This document shows, in pieces, positions 8,463 through 16,376 of a stretch of 64,000 bases of DNA. This stretch comes from Thermogemmatispora aurantia (GTDB lineage Bacteria; Chloroflexota; Ktedonobacteria; Ktedonobacterales; Ktedonobacteraceae). Location: assembly GCF_008974285.1 (NCBI RefSeq), contig NZ_BKZV01000003.1, forward strand, positions 1 to 64,000. Direction: 5' to 3'. Made by a program: the position numbers and the translations under genes. Numbering within the stretch: position 1 is the stretch's first letter; every line of letters starts with the position of its first letter. A model generated the notes under the pieces. That model did no database searches. It worked only from the letters and a program-made list of their open reading frames with translations, and had not been told where the DNA came from.

Positions 8463-8529
8463 TTCCCCTGGATGTTGTTCGTTGTACATAGCAGAGCACG
8501 AGCGAGCTAAGGAACAACATCCGGGGGAA
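8463..8529 (+). promoter_or_regulatory. 18-bp RNA hairpin enclosing the Shine-Dalgarno of the next gene
   Basis: TTCCCCTGGATGTTGTTC (8463-8480) pairs with GAACAACATCCGGGGGAA (8512-8529) over 18 bp with a single G-U wobble and a 31-nt loop. The 3' arm contains GGGGGAA, the ribosome-binding site of the gene starting at 8537, so folding would hide it. It could be a translational switch, an attenuator between the sigma factor and the small gene, or a DNA operator. Confidence 0.7.
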
Positions 8530-8536
8530 TTTGCTT

Positions 8537-8824
8537 ATGCGGGAGCAGCGCGAGCGATCGCCTCAACCGGCCATAGAAGGGCGGGAAGGGGAAGAGCCGC
8601 AAGAAGAGTTTGATGAGCTGGACCGTCTCTTCATAGAGCACCTGCCGCGTCTTGATCCCCCGCCGGAGGTCATCGAGCGCATCCTCGCTCTCGCGCGTCA
8701 TTCGGCTCCTCCTCTGGTATCCAATGCTGAGCACCAGCAGCCTCCTATCCAGCCAGGGAAGCATCACTCCAACAGAGAAGGGAGACGAACGGACGGGCGA
8801 GGAAGGGATCACAGCAGGCAGTAA
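8537..8824 (+). CDS. Small hydrophilic protein downstream of the sigma factor
   Basis: A 95-aa protein, not recognised. The N-terminal 60 residues are acidic with a predicted helical core EFDELDRLFIEHLPRLDPP followed by EVIERILALARH; the C-terminal third is Gln/Arg/His-rich and probably disordered. Position right after the ECF sigma gene and the compact helical core suggest a small soluble regulator of that sigma factor, but this is inference. ATG at 8537 follows GGGGGAA at 7-bp spacing; that site is inside the hairpin at 8463-8529. An upstream TTG at 8531 is less likely. Confidence 0.6.
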   Translation: MREQRERSPQPAIEGREGEEPQEEFDELDRLFIEHLPRLDPPPEVIERILALARHSAPPLVSNAEHQQPPIQPGKHHSNREGRRTDGRGRDHSRQ

Positions 8825-9093
8825 TGGAACAGAGGAAGAAGGTTCTTCTGGGGAGAGCCACGGCCATCACTGACGGCGGATCAACGCAAGAGGGCAGCAT
8901 CTACCTGCCCTGCTGGTAGGCAAGGCCGGGGCTGCCCTCGGCTGTAAGGTCCATGGCACCGAAGAGGATGAGACGAATGCCTGATCTTGCCTGGTCTGGC
9001 CAATCCTCTTGCTAGAGCAGACTCTTCCGACTCTCTGCCCGATCTCCTCTGGCACGGGCCTCTCTCTCTGAGAGTGATCGGTGCCGCCTCGCC

Positions 9094-9285
9094 TCACGCA
9101 ATTTGATCGCTCAACTTCCCCCTCGCAACAAGCCAGCGGACAAACTCCAAGCGGCGATGTTCTGCAAGAGCCTGTTGCTGTTCCCTCTCGGCATACTCCT
9201 CGCGGAGCCTGGCCAGACGGCGCATCTCTACCTCATCAAAGCCGCCACGGCGCAGTATCTCACGATCATCTTTGCGGTCCTGCAT
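9094..9285 (-). CDS. Small charged hypothetical protein
   Basis: A 63-aa protein dominated by charged residues, predicted as helices: RRLARLREEYAEREQQQALA followed by EHRRLEFVRWLVARGKLSD. No family recognised. The start at 9285 is supported by AAGGAGG ending 5 bases upstream, the best Shine-Dalgarno in this stretch; an upstream in-frame start at 9309 lacks one. It lies 365 bp downstream of the response regulator gene on the same strand. Confidence 0.6.
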   Translation of the reverse strand: MQDRKDDREILRRGGFDEVEMRRLARLREEYAEREQQQALAEHRRLEFVRWLVARGKLSDQIA

Positions 9286-9650
9286 GTGGTCCTCCTTCTT
9301 CACTGGCAAGCGGGCGGGTGATCAACTCCACCAGAGCGGGGTCAACAGGCCTACCTGCGACCCAACCCGTCTCTGAAGAGCCTGCTTGGCATAAGACTTA
9401 GGCCACTGATAGCGATCTTCTTCATCCAGGCATTGAGCGCCTCGTCCAGTCTTCAAGGAAACCTGCCTGTGGGCGCTCAAGCAGACACTCCTTTCTTCCC
9501 GTCGTAGAGAACAGGCAGTCACTGTCAGCTTCTCTGCTACAGAGTATACATTACCGCGAGTGACAAATGTGTGAACACGGCGAGGGTGGCTGTGAAAATC
9601 CTGTGAAGGTTGATCTTTGTGCGCTAATTGCTCTAAAGAGATCCTCCTGC
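9286..9650. other. 365-bp intergenic region
   Basis: Between the small gene and the response regulator (both minus). It includes an AT-richer patch near 9540-9620 with several GTGAA repeats on the plus strand and a TATACT on the minus strand near 9545-9550 that could be a -10. No convincing coding sequence. Confidence 0.4.
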
Positions 9651-10430
9651 CTACGATAAATTGCCGAGCAGGGGGGCATCCGGCGGAGGAACGAAGTAAC
9701 CGACGCCTGGCTCATTATGTAAGAAACGCGGGTGGGCAGGGTCGGGCTCCAGTTTGCGGCGCAGGTGGCGGATGAAGGTACGCAGATAGGTCGTTTCTCC
9801 AACATAATCGGCCCCCCAGACGCGCTGGAGCAGCTCGCGGTGCGTAAGCACCTTGCCGGCATTGCGCGTCAGCTCGTAGAGCAAATCGTACTCGGTTGGA
9901 GTCAGATGCACTTCCTTGCCGCCGGAGCGTACCTTGCGGCGAGCGAAATCTACCTCCAGTCCTCCAGGCCCGCCGCAGCGATAGACGGGCGTGCTGGGGC
10001 TGGTACCCCCCTGCCCCAGGCTGCTCAGTAGTCGCTCCGTCTCAGAGGCTCGGCGCAAAGCCACGCGCACGCGCGCCAGCAGCTCGTTGATACTGAAAGG
10101 CTTGGTCAAGTAGTCATCGGCGCCCTGGTCGAGAGCCTTAATTTTGACCGGCTCCTCGTCGTGAGCCGAAAGTACAATCACAGGGGCGTTGCTCCACTCG
10201 CGCAGGCGGCGCAGAAAAGCCAGGCCGTCCAGCGTCGGTAAGGATAAATCGAGCAACACCAGCTGCGGCTGCACCAGCGCTGCCAGCTCGATACCCTGGG
10301 CCCCGTCGCGGGCTGTTTGCACCTGGAAACCTCGCGCCTTCAATTGCGCGCGCAGAAAAGCACTCATCTGTGGATCATCTTCTACACAAAGAATGCATGG
10401 TTTTTTCTCGCGCTCAGAAGCTGACATCAT
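9651..10430 (-). CDS. OmpR/PhoB-family response regulator
   Basis: A 259-aa two-component regulator. The receiver domain (about residues 10-125) has the acidic pair in VEDDPQM, phosphoacceptor Asp in LVLLDLSLPTLDG, a Ser in VIVLSAHD and Lys in LTKPFS. The C-terminal winged helix (about 155-250) has LTPTEYDLLYELTRNAGKVL, then GETTYLRTFIRHLRRKLEPD, the usual DNA-recognition region. The ATG at 10430 follows GGAGG at 6 bp. It overlaps the end of the histidine kinase gene by 17 bp, so the two are co-transcribed and almost certainly partners. Confidence 0.95.
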   Translation of the reverse strand: MMSASEREKKPCILCVEDDPQMSAFLRAQLKARGFQVQTARDGAQGIELAALVQPQLVLLDLSLPTLDGLAFLRRLREWSNAPVIVLSAHDEEPVKIKALDQGADDYLTKPFSINELLARVRVALRRASETERLLSSLGQGGTSPSTPVYRCGGPGGLEVDFARRKVRSGGKEVHLTPTEYDLLYELTRNAGKVLTHRELLQRVWGADYVGETTYLRTFIRHLRRKLEPDPAHPRFLHNEPGVGYFVPPPDAPLLGNLS

Positions 10431-13209
10431 GCGCACCCTCCCTGGAGCCGGTTGTATTACCGCGCGGGGCTGAGGCGGGTAGCAGCGGCTGGGCGACTGT
10501 TGGCTCGCCGGCGATGCTCAGGCGGAAGGCAAAGGTGGTCCCCTGACCAGGGCTGCTGTGGAGCGTTAAGGTGCTCTGGTGAGCTTCGATAATACCGCGG
10601 CTAATGTAGAGGCCCAAGCCTGTACCTGGACTCCAGCGGGCGCTATCCCGGCGCCGATCGCGGACCGGTTGACCCGGACGGTCTGCCGCCGGGCGACGAC
10701 TGGCGGCAAAGGTACTGAAGCGAGTGAACAGCTCTTCCTGTTGCTCAGGAGTCAGGCCAGGGCCGTGGTCGGTGACGCGGATCTCCACCTCGCGGGGGCT
10801 GACCTGCTCAGCCTCCAGCAGGACAGTATCGCCTTCTGGCGCATGGTAAAAGGCATTGCTGAGCAGGTTCGTCAGGACGCGGATAATCATCTCATAGTCT
10901 GCCAGAACAGTGGGCAACTGGGGAGGGACCCGCACATCCAGACTGCGGTGCGAGCTGGCGATGAGGGCCTCCAGGCGCTCCTGCAGATCCTCGACCAGCT
11001 CAGAGAGCAGCACCGGCTCCAGCTCCAGGCGTAAGGCGCCAGCCTCCACCCGGGCGGCATCCAGGAACTGGTTGACCATGCTGACCAGACGCTCAACCTG
11101 CTCATCGGCGGTACGCAGAAAGTCGCGCTGCTCTTCCACTGACCAGCGCAGGTCGTCGGCCTGGAGGACGCTCAGGTGAGCGCGGATATTGGCCAGCGGC
11201 GTTTTCAGCTCGTGGGCCATCGTGGTAAAGAAATCTTCGCGCTCGCGCTCCAGCTCCTTCATGCGCGTAATATCGTGCCAGACCAGGATCGCTCCGCTGA
11301 TCGTCCCATCGGAGGCTCGCAGCGGGGCCGCGCTAGCCAGCAGAAAGAGCATGCTGCCATCGGGCTGGCTCAGGTGCAGCTCGCTCTCACTGGCCTCACC
11401 TCGGAAGAGGGCGCGCGCCAGGGGCCGCTCCTCGGCTGGTACCAGCTCGCCATTGGGGCCATAGACATTGATGCGGTCGATGATTTCCTCGCTCGCCCGT
11501 CCGGCCAGACAGCGGATGACCTCCTCCGGATTATCCAGCTGGGCCTCGGGTACTCCCATCCGGCGCAGGAGTCTGGCGGCCTGACGGTTAATGATGCTGA
11601 TCCTTGGGCGCTCACGGGCCTCCTTGGAGATCAAGAGCACGCCCGAAGGTAAGCGTTCAAGGAGCGTCTGCATGCGAGCGCCTTCCTCCTCTAGGGCAGC
11701 TTTGGCCTCCTGGAGCGCTTGATTGCGTTGAGCCAGCTCCAGGGTGCGGGCGATAACTTCGGCCTCGATGCGCTCGCGGGCGGCAGCTTGCTCGGTTACA
11801 TCGTGATAGATGACGATGAAAGCGAAGATATCACCGACTGCGTCATGGATGGGAGCATAGGAACGGCGGATGACGTAGGGATGGCCATCGGCCCCGATGA
11901 CCTTGATCTCGTCGACGCTCTGCTCCAGAGCACGGCGCTCCAGGGCTGGAATATCCTCCGGCCCACGGGGCAGGGCCTCTTCAAAGCGAGCCTGACTGCG
12001 GGCCAGGGCCTCCCAGATCGGCAGCCCCAGGGCCTCATCGCTCCAGCCAAAGAGACGGCGCACAGCGTGATTGATATCCGCCACGCGCCAGCGGGCATCG
12101 TAGATCACCACCCCGTCGGGAATGGCCTGCATAATATTCTCGCGCTGGCGCACATTGCGACTCGCCATGCGGGCCAGACTATCGATGCGGAAAAAGAGGC
12201 GCGCATTATGAATAGCCAGACCAGCCTGGCGGGCGAACTGCTCTAGCAGCTCGACCTCCTCAGCAGGGAAACCACGGGCCCGTCGGTGATACACCTCGAT
12301 CGTTCCCACAACTGCCGGACGGTCGCCGGCCCGCTGGCCCAAGGGGCCGTGGCCCTCCATGGGTCTCATCTGCTCGGGATGGGGATCAAAGATCGGTACA
12401 CAGAGCACGGAACCGGGTCGGCGTGGAAGGCCATCGTCGTCAAGGAGCGGTAGCTCTAGCTCTGGGCAACTGCTGGTATCCTCGATGATCAGCGCTCGCT
12501 GTTCGCGCAAGGCGCGACTGAGCAGCAGACGCTCAGTCAGGCGCGGGCGCCAGTGCTGGGCACTGGGATGTAGCCCTTTCTGCGCCGCTAGAGTGACCAG
12601 CGGCTCACTCTCAACGGACTCCTGGTGCATGGGGGGACGCGGCTGAGCAATATCTGGCAGCGCGGTCTCGACCTCGGTGACTGGCTCCAGCAGCAAGATC
12701 GCGCAGCGGGTCGAACCGACCATCTCCTGAACAGCCTGCAAGATGCGGTCTAGCACCTCGGGCAGGGCAAAGGGGCCAGCAATGGCTGCGGAGATGTGCT
12801 GCATGGCCTTCAGCAACAAGCGTGAGCGTACCTGGCTGGTCACGTCCTCCACGGTGACCAACAGGGCCTCTCGCTGGCTCTCCCAGGTCACAGGGATCAG
12901 GGAGATGCGCCAATAGGTGCGCCCACGACTGGCCAGCAGTCCTTCATAGGGGACATCCTGGAAGACCAGGCTCTGGCGCAAGGAGCAGGCCCGCCACAGA
13001 TGGGGCATAGCCGTGGAGGCCAGCTCTGGGGGCAGGATCTCAGACAGACGATGACCGAGCACTCCTTGCGAGCGCCACGGCTCGCTCAGCAGCGAGGCCA
13101 GGTACTGGTTGATGTAGAGAACACGCAAATCAGTACCATCCAGGACTGCGGCTCCGACCGCAATGTGTCCCAGGATTTGTTCAAGTTGCACAGATGGCTC
13201 TGGCTCCAT
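10414..13209 (-). CDS. Soluble PAS/GAF sensor histidine kinase
   Basis: A 931-aa kinase with no transmembrane segment. Approximate domains: PAS 10-115, a long GAF 140-345 (FARQAGLAIHNARLF near its end), PAS 370-480 (GVVIYDARWRVADINHAV), a coiled coil 485-530, a third PAS-like domain 535-640, HisKA with phosphoacceptor His666 (TTMAHELKTPLANI) and HATPase c 765-905 (NLLSNAFYHAPEG; DHGPGLT; GTGLGLYIS). A cytoplasmic stimulus such as redox, a ligand or light is implied, but none can be named. The ATG at 13209 lacks a clear Shine-Dalgarno. It forms an operon with the response regulator gene, which it overlaps. Confidence 0.93.
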   Translation of the reverse strand: MEPEPSVQLEQILGHIAVGAAVLDGTDLRVLYINQYLASLLSEPWRSQGVLGHRLSEILPPELASTAMPHLWRACSLRQSLVFQDVPYEGLLASRGRTYWRISLIPVTWESQREALLVTVEDVTSQVRSRLLLKAMQHISAAIAGPFALPEVLDRILQAVQEMVGSTRCAILLLEPVTEVETALPDIAQPRPPMHQESVESEPLVTLAAQKGLHPSAQHWRPRLTERLLLSRALREQRALIIEDTSSCPELELPLLDDDGLPRRPGSVLCVPIFDPHPEQMRPMEGHGPLGQRAGDRPAVVGTIEVYHRRARGFPAEEVELLEQFARQAGLAIHNARLFFRIDSLARMASRNVRQRENIMQAIPDGVVIYDARWRVADINHAVRRLFGWSDEALGLPIWEALARSQARFEEALPRGPEDIPALERRALEQSVDEIKVIGADGHPYVIRRSYAPIHDAVGDIFAFIVIYHDVTEQAAARERIEAEVIARTLELAQRNQALQEAKAALEEEGARMQTLLERLPSGVLLISKEARERPRISIINRQAARLLRRMGVPEAQLDNPEEVIRCLAGRASEEIIDRINVYGPNGELVPAEERPLARALFRGEASESELHLSQPDGSMLFLLASAAPLRASDGTISGAILVWHDITRMKELEREREDFFTTMAHELKTPLANIRAHLSVLQADDLRWSVEEQRDFLRTADEQVERLVSMVNQFLDAARVEAGALRLELEPVLLSELVEDLQERLEALIASSHRSLDVRVPPQLPTVLADYEMIIRVLTNLLSNAFYHAPEGDTVLLEAEQVSPREVEIRVTDHGPGLTPEQQEELFTRFSTFAASRRPAADRPGQPVRDRRRDSARWSPGTGLGLYISRGIIEAHQSTLTLHSSPGQGTTFAFRLSIAGEPTVAQPLLPASAPRGNTTGSREGAHDVSF

Positions 13210-13331
13210 AGGTCGGGGTTTCTAGCCACGCCGGGTCTCTACCTGACCTGGACTGGAAAAGACACGCCCCACACATCGCCGCCCGCCAGGACGGCGTTCT
13301 TGCTCTCGTTCCCTCCTCCCCACTACACAAT

Positions 13332-13337
13332 ATTATA
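13332..13337 (-). promoter_or_regulatory. -10 element for the kinase/regulator operon
   Basis: Minus strand TATAAT, about 115 nt before the kinase ATG. The -35 is poor. The remaining sequence between 13210 and 13804 contains no convincing gene. Confidence 0.4.
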
Positions 13338-13804
13338 TCGCCTGCAGACGGTGACTGTGAGCCAGGAGGACAGGCCCAACCACCTCGCCTGGCTGCTCGC
13401 TGCCTCCCCTGGCACTAGTCGCCAGCAGTTGTGGCTGGCCTCCGGGCTGCGAAGACCCAGATAGACCGATAAACCAGGTCTCCTATTGGCACAGCAGAGA
13501 TTAGCAAAGCGCGGTGCCAAAGGGGACGGTTTGTGGTATGATGATGTCAACTCCCGAGAGAGTACTGCAACCCTGAAGCGTACGACCTTCCGGGTCCTTT
13601 TGTGCCGCATGAGGCCGGCGGTGTTCGCCTGCCTGTTTGCCTGCAAGATGAAGCCCACCTCTCCTCCAGCGCCGGAGTAAAGAGTGGGTGAAAGCGCTCG
13701 CCAGGCGGGACGGGGCCGCGAATCACATGGCGGCTGCCCTCTGGGCTATTGGTTGGTCAAAGAAGCTCGGTGGCGCAGCCGGTTCGTTCTGCGAGGAGGG
13801 ATTC

Positions 13805-14734
13805 ATGGAGCTTTCGCTGCGGCTGGATACCCTCGGGGTGGTCGAGGTGCGCTATCTGCGTGGCCGGGAGCGCTACCGCGATTGGCCCCCTTTCCAATTG
13901 GTGGCCGCCTCCCGGCAGGCCCGTATCCAGGCGTATATGAGCCGTGAGGTCGCTGAACAGCTGCATCAGCAGATCCTTGCGGTGGAGGCGGCTGTTGGTC
14001 TAGACGTTGAGTTTGAAGATGAGGATGAAGATCATCTCGAGAAGGAGCACAGTAGCCGTTCAATTGATGAAAAGCATTTTGACGATGCAACAGAGCGAGA
14101 GAGCAGCGCAAGTACTTTCTCTCCCTCCCTCGCCCAGGCACTGGACCGCCTGAACGAACTGGCGCGGCAGCGCTTACCCGAGGCCAGCTCCTCCTCTGGC
14201 GCTGCGGAGCGCGGCGAGTTGCTGGCGGAAGAGGGAGAGCTGAGCGCTGAGGAGGAGGGGGCGCTGGAGCAGCTGCAAGATGCTTTTACCCAAATGATGG
14301 ATGTGGTGCGGGAGTTGGCTGAAGAGATGGCCACAGATGCTCTCAAGCTCAACGGGCGTTTCCGCTGCGCGCGCACCAACATTATCTTTACTCAGGCCGA
14401 TCTCCCCGAGGAAGAGGAAGAGACTCCGGAGGAAGAGGAAGGAACGGAGGAAGAAGCAGCCGAGGAGCCAGGAGCCGAAGGGGTCGAGGAGGAGGTGGGT
14501 GAGGAGGAAGTGGTAGAGTTTGAGGTGGAGCTGGTAATGGTCCTGCAGCTCTTTGAAGAGGGACGCGCCCGCTCCGATGATTCGCCAGCTGTGGAGCTGC
14601 AGCTTGATGTCGACGATTTCGAACGCCTGCACGAGACGCTTGATCTGGCCTTGCAGCGCGAGGAACGAAGCCGCCGGCGCAGCTCCTCTCATCTGACCTC
14701 CGAGCGTGGACGGCGCAATCGCCGGCGTCGCTAG
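13805..14734 (+). CDS. Highly acidic protein of unknown function
   Basis: A 309-aa protein, not recognised. The first 70 residues look folded (MELSLRLDTLGVVEVRYLRG). An acidic stretch with DEDEDE follows near 80, a helical region near 115-210, then a Glu tract of about 70 residues (roughly 200-240 is almost only Glu with Pro, Gly and Ala), a short strand-like segment EVELVMVLQLFEEGRA, and a strongly basic tail rich in Arg. The charge layout suggests a cytoplasmic protein that binds a basic partner or metal, but no function is assigned. The ATG at 13805 has GAGGAGG 5 bp upstream; earlier in-frame starts lack one. Confidence 0.75.
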   Translation: MELSLRLDTLGVVEVRYLRGRERYRDWPPFQLVAASRQARIQAYMSREVAEQLHQQILAVEAAVGLDVEFEDEDEDHLEKEHSSRSIDEKHFDDATERESSASTFSPSLAQALDRLNELARQRLPEASSSSGAAERGELLAEEGELSAEEEGALEQLQDAFTQMMDVVRELAEEMATDALKLNGRFRCARTNIIFTQADLPEEEEETPEEEEGTEEEAAEEPGAEGVEEEVGEEEVVEFEVELVMVLQLFEEGRARSDDSPAVELQLDVDDFERLHETLDLALQREERSRRRSSSHLTSERGRRNRRRR

Positions 14735-15044
14735 CGCCGAGTCGCTCTCTCGCTCACTACCCCGGAGGAAGACCGCAGCTCCCTGACTTCACTGCTCGTT
14801 TGCTACCTTGTTGCTATGAGGTTGAACCCTGGTTGGAGGCGAAGTCGGGCTGAACTGGGGTCAGCCGACTCCGCTCTCTGCTGTTCCCCGTCCACACTGG
14901 GCTGGGTGGTGGTTATGTGGCCAGGGCGCTTCTCCTTTGCTTGCCCCTCTGACGCTCCGCTGAGGGAGATCCTGCTGGCTATGGAGGAGCCATGCCCAGC
15001 GGCTCAACTCCTGGTGAGTCCCCCTCAAAACACGGCCAAGCCTG
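14735..15044. other. Intergenic region without recognisable gene
   Basis: Short open frames here lack a ribosome site and normal codon use. The stretch ends at the promoter at 15045. Confidence 0.4.
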
Positions 15045-15073
15045 TAGTCAGATGAAGGCTAATCTGCTACAAT
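15045..15073 (+). promoter_or_regulatory. Promoter for the methyltransferase gene
   Basis: TAGTCA (15045-15050), a 17-bp spacer and TACAAT (15068-15073). The start codon lies about 200 nt downstream, leaving a long leader. Confidence 0.5.
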
Positions 15074-15171
15074 GAGGACTGATCTGCTGGGGATTGAAGA
15101 GGCGAGCGAGGGTTTAGCCAGGGCCGTTCGGGCTTGTGCTCTGCTCTGGGATTCGCTGCCCTGGGGAGAAG

Positions 15172-15238
15172 ACCGGTGGAAACAGCAAAGAGGGAGAGGC
15201 CGCTGGTCCTCATCTGTGGCCGTGTTCTCTCCACCGGT
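15172..15238 (+). repeat. 9-bp inverted repeat in the methyltransferase leader
   Basis: ACCGGTGGA (15172-15180) and TCCACCGGT (15230-15238) are perfect arms with a 49-nt loop. Both arms contain ACCGGT. It could be a leader hairpin or paired protein sites. Confidence 0.35.
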
Positions 15239-15281
15239 GTGCATGCCTGCCTGGGGTGTCTGTGAAGGGAGCTTGACCTGC

Positions 15282-16169
15282 ATGAGTGATGAGTGCGTGA
15301 GGCGTGGGCCAAGGCCTTGTTGGGAGCGAGGAACCTATGTGATTGAGGCCGACGATGCTGCTGAGCTGGCGCGGACGATGCACCTGGAGCAGCTGATTAC
15401 GCGGCAGCTGGGGGGCCTCTTCCCAGAGCGTGGGGGTGATCTGGGGGCTGTTCAGACAATCCTCGATGTTGCCTGCGGCCCCGGCGGCTGGGCGCTGGCT
15501 GTGGCCTATGCCTATCCACAGGTGACGGTGATCGGCATCGATAACTGTCCCGCAGTTGTAGAGTATGCCCAGGCTCAGGCCTGGTCGCGGGGCCTGGAGA
15601 ATGTCGAGTTCGTGGTGATGGACGCTTTGCAGCCCCTCGATTTCCCCGACGATGCCTTCGATCTTGTGAATGCCCGTTTCCTGATGGGGATGATGCCCGC
15701 CTCGGCCTGGGTGCCATTGCTGCGCGAGTGTCGCCGCGTCACTCGTCCTGGCGGCAGTATTCGCCTGACCGAGGCCGAGCTGTGTTGGACGACCAGCCCC
15801 GCTTTTGAGCAGCTCTCTGCCTGGCTGGCCCGAGCCTTCTGGCGCAAGGGATATAGCTTCTCCCCCGATGGGCGTACTCTGGGAATCACTGCCGTCCTGG
15901 GCCAGCTGCTGCGCTCGGCGGGATGGTGCAATATTGGCTATCGCCCCTTTGTGGTGGATTTCTCAACCGGCGCCTCCGCTCAGACCGGAGGCTATCAGCA
16001 TTTTATGGTATTTTGGAGGCTCGTGCAGGAGTTTGTATGCACATGGGCGGAGATCCCTGCGGAGATCTTCGAACGCTGCTATCAGCAGGCGATGGCCGAG
16101 CTGCTGCTTGATGAATTCTGCGGTCTCTGGTTCCACCTGCTGACCTGGGGGGAGAATCCCGCGGCCTGA
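15282..16169 (+). CDS. Class I SAM-dependent methyltransferase
   Basis: A 295-aa protein with a Rossmann-type methyltransferase domain: motif I DVACGPGGWALAVA at about residue 58, the acidic end of strand 2 (VIGIDNCPA), VEFVVMDALQPLDFPDDAFD (motif II/III region) and the post-strand-4 segment FLMGMMPASAW. A C-terminal helical region follows. Substrate unknown. The start at 15282 has GGGAG about 10 bases upstream; the in-frame extension to 15072 would add low-quality sequence. It is a single gene between the acidic protein and the S9 peptidase. Confidence 0.85.
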   Translation: MSDECVRRGPRPCWERGTYVIEADDAAELARTMHLEQLITRQLGGLFPERGGDLGAVQTILDVACGPGGWALAVAYAYPQVTVIGIDNCPAVVEYAQAQAWSRGLENVEFVVMDALQPLDFPDDAFDLVNARFLMGMMPASAWVPLLRECRRVTRPGGSIRLTEAELCWTTSPAFEQLSAWLARAFWRKGYSFSPDGRTLGITAVLGQLLRSAGWCNIGYRPFVVDFSTGASAQTGGYQHFMVFWRLVQEFVCTWAEIPAEIFERCYQQAMAELLLDEFCGLWFHLLTWGENPAA

Positions 16170-16376
16170 CCGAGAGGCCAGGTCCGGCAGACCAGGGGCC
16201 GGCACACCCGGCTTACTTCCTCTGGCTTGGTTTGCCCACCCTCCTGGCTGGCCCTGGCCAGGCCTCCTTCGGTACGAAGATGCACTGCACGCGGCGATCT
16301 TGCTTTCTTTGTGGCTTACTGCCTGGCTGGAGTGGCCCGCTGGTCGCTTCAGCTTCCTCTGCAGAAAGAAGCACCT

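Noticed and set aside
9322..9522. 66-codon minus-strand frame
   Set aside because: No Shine-Dalgarno and no protein-like pattern, unlike the neighbouring 63-aa gene.
14816..15055. 79-codon frame before the methyltransferase
   Set aside because: No ribosome site and irregular amino-acid composition; it overlaps the promoter.
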